From Helicobacter rappini (GTDB lineage Bacteria > Campylobacterota > Campylobacteria > Campylobacterales > Helicobacteraceae), in NCBI RefSeq assembly GCF_900198625.1, contig NZ_FZPK01000006.1, positions 1 through 64,000 of the forward strand: a DNA stretch of 64,000 bases. The letters run 5' to 3'. This document shows, piece by piece, positions 61,533-64,000 of this stretch. The notes under the pieces are model-generated. The model saw nothing but the letters and a program-made list of their open reading frames with translations. It was not told the origin of the DNA and did no database searches. The translations under genes were made by a program, and so were the position numbers. Position 1 is the stretch's first letter. Each line of letters starts with the position of its first letter.

Positions 61533-62777
61533 ATGTTACATAGCAAAATCATACAAAAAATAGCATTATGCCTTGTTATATTTGTAACGCATTTAGCAGT
61601 AGCAAAAGAGCATATCATGTCCCCCTTGCCAGTCCCTGAACAAGAAATTGTAGATATTGAGATAAAAAAATGTTCTAAATCATGTTTAAATAAACTCTAT
61701 GAAAGTGAGCAATTCTTTAGTTTTGCTTCACATTATCGCTCCACAAAAGATAAATCTTTAAATGAGAGATACAAGGCTGTTGTAGAAGAGCTTGGCATTA
61801 ATGCTTTTATTCCTTTATTTGATTCTAGTAATGGGCTTAAGGTTGCCTTAATGATTCCGCAAAAAAATGTCGGTAGATATTCTGTAACAAGTGCTGATGC
61901 AATCCTTGCTTATCTCATCGCACATGGCGATAACTTTTCCTTTAAAGTCTTTGATACACAAAATGAAGAGATAAAAAACCTTGTCGCGGGTTATAATAAA
62001 ATACATGAAGAAGAGTTTGATCTTATAGTTGGCATTCTCACACCAAAAGGCTTAGAGAATCTACTGCAAAATGTAAATATCACAACCCCGCTTTTTATCC
62101 CTACCATTAATGAAAAACAAGCTATGAAGTTTGCACCGAATAAAAATGTATATTTTGGTGGTATTGACTATGAAAGTCAGGTAAATATGATGGTAACACT
62201 TGCTGAGCAAAAAAAGAATGCGATTATAAGCTTTAATGATGATGGCATGATTGGAAAAATGATTGGGGCAATCGTGCAATCGCGTGCTGGCAATGTAAGA
62301 CAAGAAATAATAGATTCCAAAAAATCTACTAATTTTGCCCCTATCATCGCAAAATATCGTCAAGGTATTAGAAACTCTATGGTTATGCTAAATACCTCTG
62401 TGATAAAAAGCGGCTTAATTATCCCTCAAATGGGTAACGCAAAGGCTATGCCCTCTGTCTTTCTTTCCACACAGATTAATTATAACCCATCACTTCTTAC
62501 TTTAATGCCAAAGGAAGATGCTAAAAAGCTTTTTGTCGTGAGTGCAATAAGCCCTATACATACGCGTTTATTGCTATTTAATGAGATTCTATCTGCTGAC
62601 TTACAATATGACTGGGTAAATTATGCAACCGCTTTGTCTCTTGACATATTCTTAACACAAGGCAGTAAAGCAAATCAGCGTTTTTTCTCGGAAAGTTTGC
62701 AAGGCAATCAAGTGATATATCATAATAGATTCTATGGCGTTAAAGATTCCCATTTTATCCCTGTAAAGTTAAAATAA
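61533..62777 (+). CDS. Periplasmic-binding-fold protein, LpoA/LppC-like
   Basis: Has 414 residues from the ATG at 61533, directly after AAGGATAGGA; the longer frame from 61473 overlaps the previous gene and is rejected. The signal peptide is about 1-24 (ending AVAKE). KVALMIPQKNVGRYSVTSADAILAYL, FDLIVGILTPKGLENLL, NVYFGGIDYESQVNMMVTLAEQKK and SVFLSTQINYNP follow the type 1 periplasmic-binding fold of LpoA, which activates PBP1A, and of branched-chain amino-acid receptors. CSKSCLNKLYESEQFF just before the domain may be a short helical repeat. Function by fold only. Confidence 0.7.
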   Translation: MLHSKIIQKIALCLVIFVTHLAVAKEHIMSPLPVPEQEIVDIEIKKCSKSCLNKLYESEQFFSFASHYRSTKDKSLNERYKAVVEELGINAFIPLFDSSNGLKVALMIPQKNVGRYSVTSADAILAYLIAHGDNFSFKVFDTQNEEIKNLVAGYNKIHEEEFDLIVGILTPKGLENLLQNVNITTPLFIPTINEKQAMKFAPNKNVYFGGIDYESQVNMMVTLAEQKKNAIISFNDDGMIGKMIGAIVQSRAGNVRQEIIDSKKSTNFAPIIAKYRQGIRNSMVMLNTSVIKSGLIIPQMGNAKAMPSVFLSTQINYNPSLLTLMPKEDAKKLFVVSAISPIHTRLLLFNEILSADLQYDWVNYATALSLDIFLTQGSKANQRFFSESLQGNQVIYHNRFYGVKDSHFIPVKLK

Positions 62778-62793
62778 AGTGAGTAAATAGACT

Positions 62794-63579
62794 ATGAATA
62801 AAAACAGCGAAGATATAGAAGAGTTAAGCATATTTTTAGCAAAATATGCTGCTGCATTATTATCAAGTGGTGCTTATACCTCGCGTGTGTCTCGTTGCAC
62901 AGAGCGTATTGGTGAGAGTTATGGATATGATGTATCTATGATTATTTGGCTTAAATACATTAATCTTAGTATCGCACAAAAAGATAATTATGAATATCGC
63001 CGCACACAAGTCAGCTCAAACCCTCCTATGAATACAAATTTTAGAATCATATCAGAACTTAGCGCATTAAGCTGGCAGATACATGATAGTAAAATCACAC
63101 TCAAAGAAGCGCGTATAAGATTTGAGCATATTATGCAAAATAAGCATAATGGCTTTTTTGCTACACTCTTTTTTGCAAGCCTTGCGAATGCGGCATTTTG
63201 CAAGTTATTTGAAGGTGATATTGGTGCATTGATATGCGTATTTATGGGGACATTTGCTGGATTTGCAAGCAAGCATATACTAACAAATTTACAGGTTGAT
63301 ATACGCGGAATCTATGTATTAGTATCTTTTATCTCTTCGTTTGTCGCCTATATTGGCGTGCATTTTGGGATTACAAAAACGCCCGGAATTGCCATTGGTT
63401 TAAGCATTGTATATCTAATACCCGGCATACAAATCATTAATGCCCTAGCAGATGTCTTGCATGAATACACTTTAATGGCATTAAGTCGCGGTGTGAATAT
63501 GATTATTTTACTGACTTGTATTGCAGTTGGTGCGTATTTAACCTTGAGTATCGCCCATGTGAGTGTGTTTGATGTTTAA
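62794..63579 (+). CDS. ThrE-family threonine/serine exporter, first subunit
   Basis: Has 261 residues. The N-terminal soluble part (about 1-110) carries LLSSGAYTSRVSRCTERIGESYG, the family signature, then five membrane helices (FATLFFASLANAAFCKLF, ALICVFMGTFAGFASKH, IYVLVSFISSFVAYIGVHFG, PGIAIGLSIVYLIPGIQIINALADVL and a C-terminal helix). In many bacteria the exporter is split into a DUF1212-type and a DUF3815-type protein, and the second is encoded next. The weak ribosome-binding site suggests coupling to the upstream gene. Confidence 0.85.
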   Translation: MNKNSEDIEELSIFLAKYAAALLSSGAYTSRVSRCTERIGESYGYDVSMIIWLKYINLSIAQKDNYEYRRTQVSSNPPMNTNFRIISELSALSWQIHDSKITLKEARIRFEHIMQNKHNGFFATLFFASLANAAFCKLFEGDIGALICVFMGTFAGFASKHILTNLQVDIRGIYVLVSFISSFVAYIGVHFGITKTPGIAIGLSIVYLIPGIQIINALADVLHEYTLMALSRGVNMIILLTCIAVGAYLTLSIAHVSVFDV

Positions 63580-64000
63580 TTTAGAGTTATATCCACAATT
63601 ACAAGAATTTTTATATACTGATTTTTTTAATACAAACACTCTGCCACATATATTTTATAAAATGCTATTTGCTATGGTTGCTGGATTTGGCTTTGCCTAT
63701 GCACTTCATCCGCCCAAAAAGGTATTTTTTGGAATCATTATTGTTGCTGGATTTGGCTATTTTATCCGCTCCATTCTTTTGCAAAGCCCTATTTTTAGCC
63801 TTGCTGGTGCTACTTTTTGTGCGGCAGTTTGCATGGGGTTTGTCGTTGTGTTGCTTGCAAAATATACAAAAGTCCCCGTAGAAGTTATTGTATTTCCCGC
63901 ACTTTTGCCTATGTTTCCGGGTAGCTATGGATATAGAAGTATTTTATCACTTCTCACTTTTACGCAACATGCCGATAAGCCAGAACAGCTTACTTATTTA
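63572..64000 (+). CDS. ThrE-family exporter, second subunit (3' truncated by window edge)
   Basis: The ATG at 63572 overlaps the end of the first subunit by eight bases. It is open for 143 codons to the edge: MFNLELYPQLQEFL, then membrane helices with MVAGFGFAYALHPPKK, GFGYFIRSILLQ, CAAVCMGFVVVLLAKYTKVPVEVIVFPALLPMFPGSYGYRSI, the DUF3815 (ThrE_2) signature. A different frame over the same bases (63669-63881) is a shadow. Confidence 0.85.
   Translation, partial: MFNLELYPQLQEFLYTDFFNTNTLPHIFYKMLFAMVAGFGFAYALHPPKKVFFGIIIVAGFGYFIRSILLQSPIFSLAGATFCAAVCMGFVVVLLAKYTKVPVEVIVFPALLPMFPGSYGYRSILSLLTFTQHADKPEQLTYL

Overview
The window looks like chromosome from a Helicobacter species, probably of the enterohepatic type, or a close Campylobacterota relative. 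It is AT-rich (G+C roughly one third by eye). The response regulator at 6493 is close to H. pylori ArsR. It carries ribH-nusB-pyrF, an FlgR without a DNA-binding domain, a single-chain CcsBA cytochrome c synthase, RocF arginase, NikR and AddB. Family assignments come from reading motifs and gene order; no database search was run.

Layout. 1-8.8 kb: 3' part of a YidC-like/sulfatase-like fusion, a porin, a membrane-anchored hypothetical, a DsbC/DsbG-like protein, an ArsR-like regulator, a lipoprotein and ung. 9-17.7 kb: tRNA-Met, htpG, asd, two tandem MORN-repeat secreted proteins, flgR with its upstream gene, and mutY. 17.8-25.7 kb: ribH-nusB-pyrF, a small protein, radA, addB and a small membrane protein. 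25.7-28.6 kb is the accessory island: a probable stable RNA with a consensus promoter and terminator, two frameshifted half-size hsdS genes without hsdM or hsdR, and a field of palindromic repeats. 28.6-37.7 kb: two thioredoxin-fold proteins, ccsBA, rocF, monomeric isocitrate dehydrogenase, a LysE-type exporter and a dead partial copy of it. 37.9-44.7 kb (minus strand): rmuC, truD, a beta-barrel, a ThiD2-like protein, a Bax-inhibitor-1 homologue and four tRNAs. 45-56 kb: dxs, a polytopic membrane protein, a GT9 glycosyltransferase, aroK, alr, nikR, tig and fliI. 56-64 kb: a KdoH2/sialidase-like protein with pyrC, a sigma54-driven probable flagellar gene, a UDG-like Fe-S protein, an LpoA-like periplasmic protein and a two-gene ThrE exporter running off the right edge.

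The most unusual signal is repetitive. A palindromic element (left arm TTGTCATACTGAGCG..GCGAAGTATC; right arm GATTTTTCGC..GCTCAAAATGACAA) lies between genes at 27.0-28.4 and 42.9 kb. It also lies inside radA, dxs, truD and lysE. In all four genes it is in sense orientation and in the same hydrophilic frame, reading Cys-His-x-Glu-Arg-Ser-Glu-Ile-Ser or a close variant and, where the right arm is kept, Asp-Phe-Ser...Gln-Asn-Asp-Lys. These proteins are 60-150 residues longer than their families through linkers containing it. The second layer is a heavily over-represented short motif, AGATTCTA/TAGAATCT. It occurs in all reading frames and between genes, and it builds extended disordered segments, most dramatically a tail of about 275 residues on NusB.

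Regulation that can be read: the two tRNA transcription units and the candidate RNA at 26040 have TTGAC(A/T)-17/18-TATA(A/G)T promoters. Several protein genes instead show only an extended -10 of the form TGCTA(T/C)A(A/C)T. One clean sigma54 promoter (GG-N10-GC) precedes the gene at 59667-60233, which fits the presence of FlgR and FliI.
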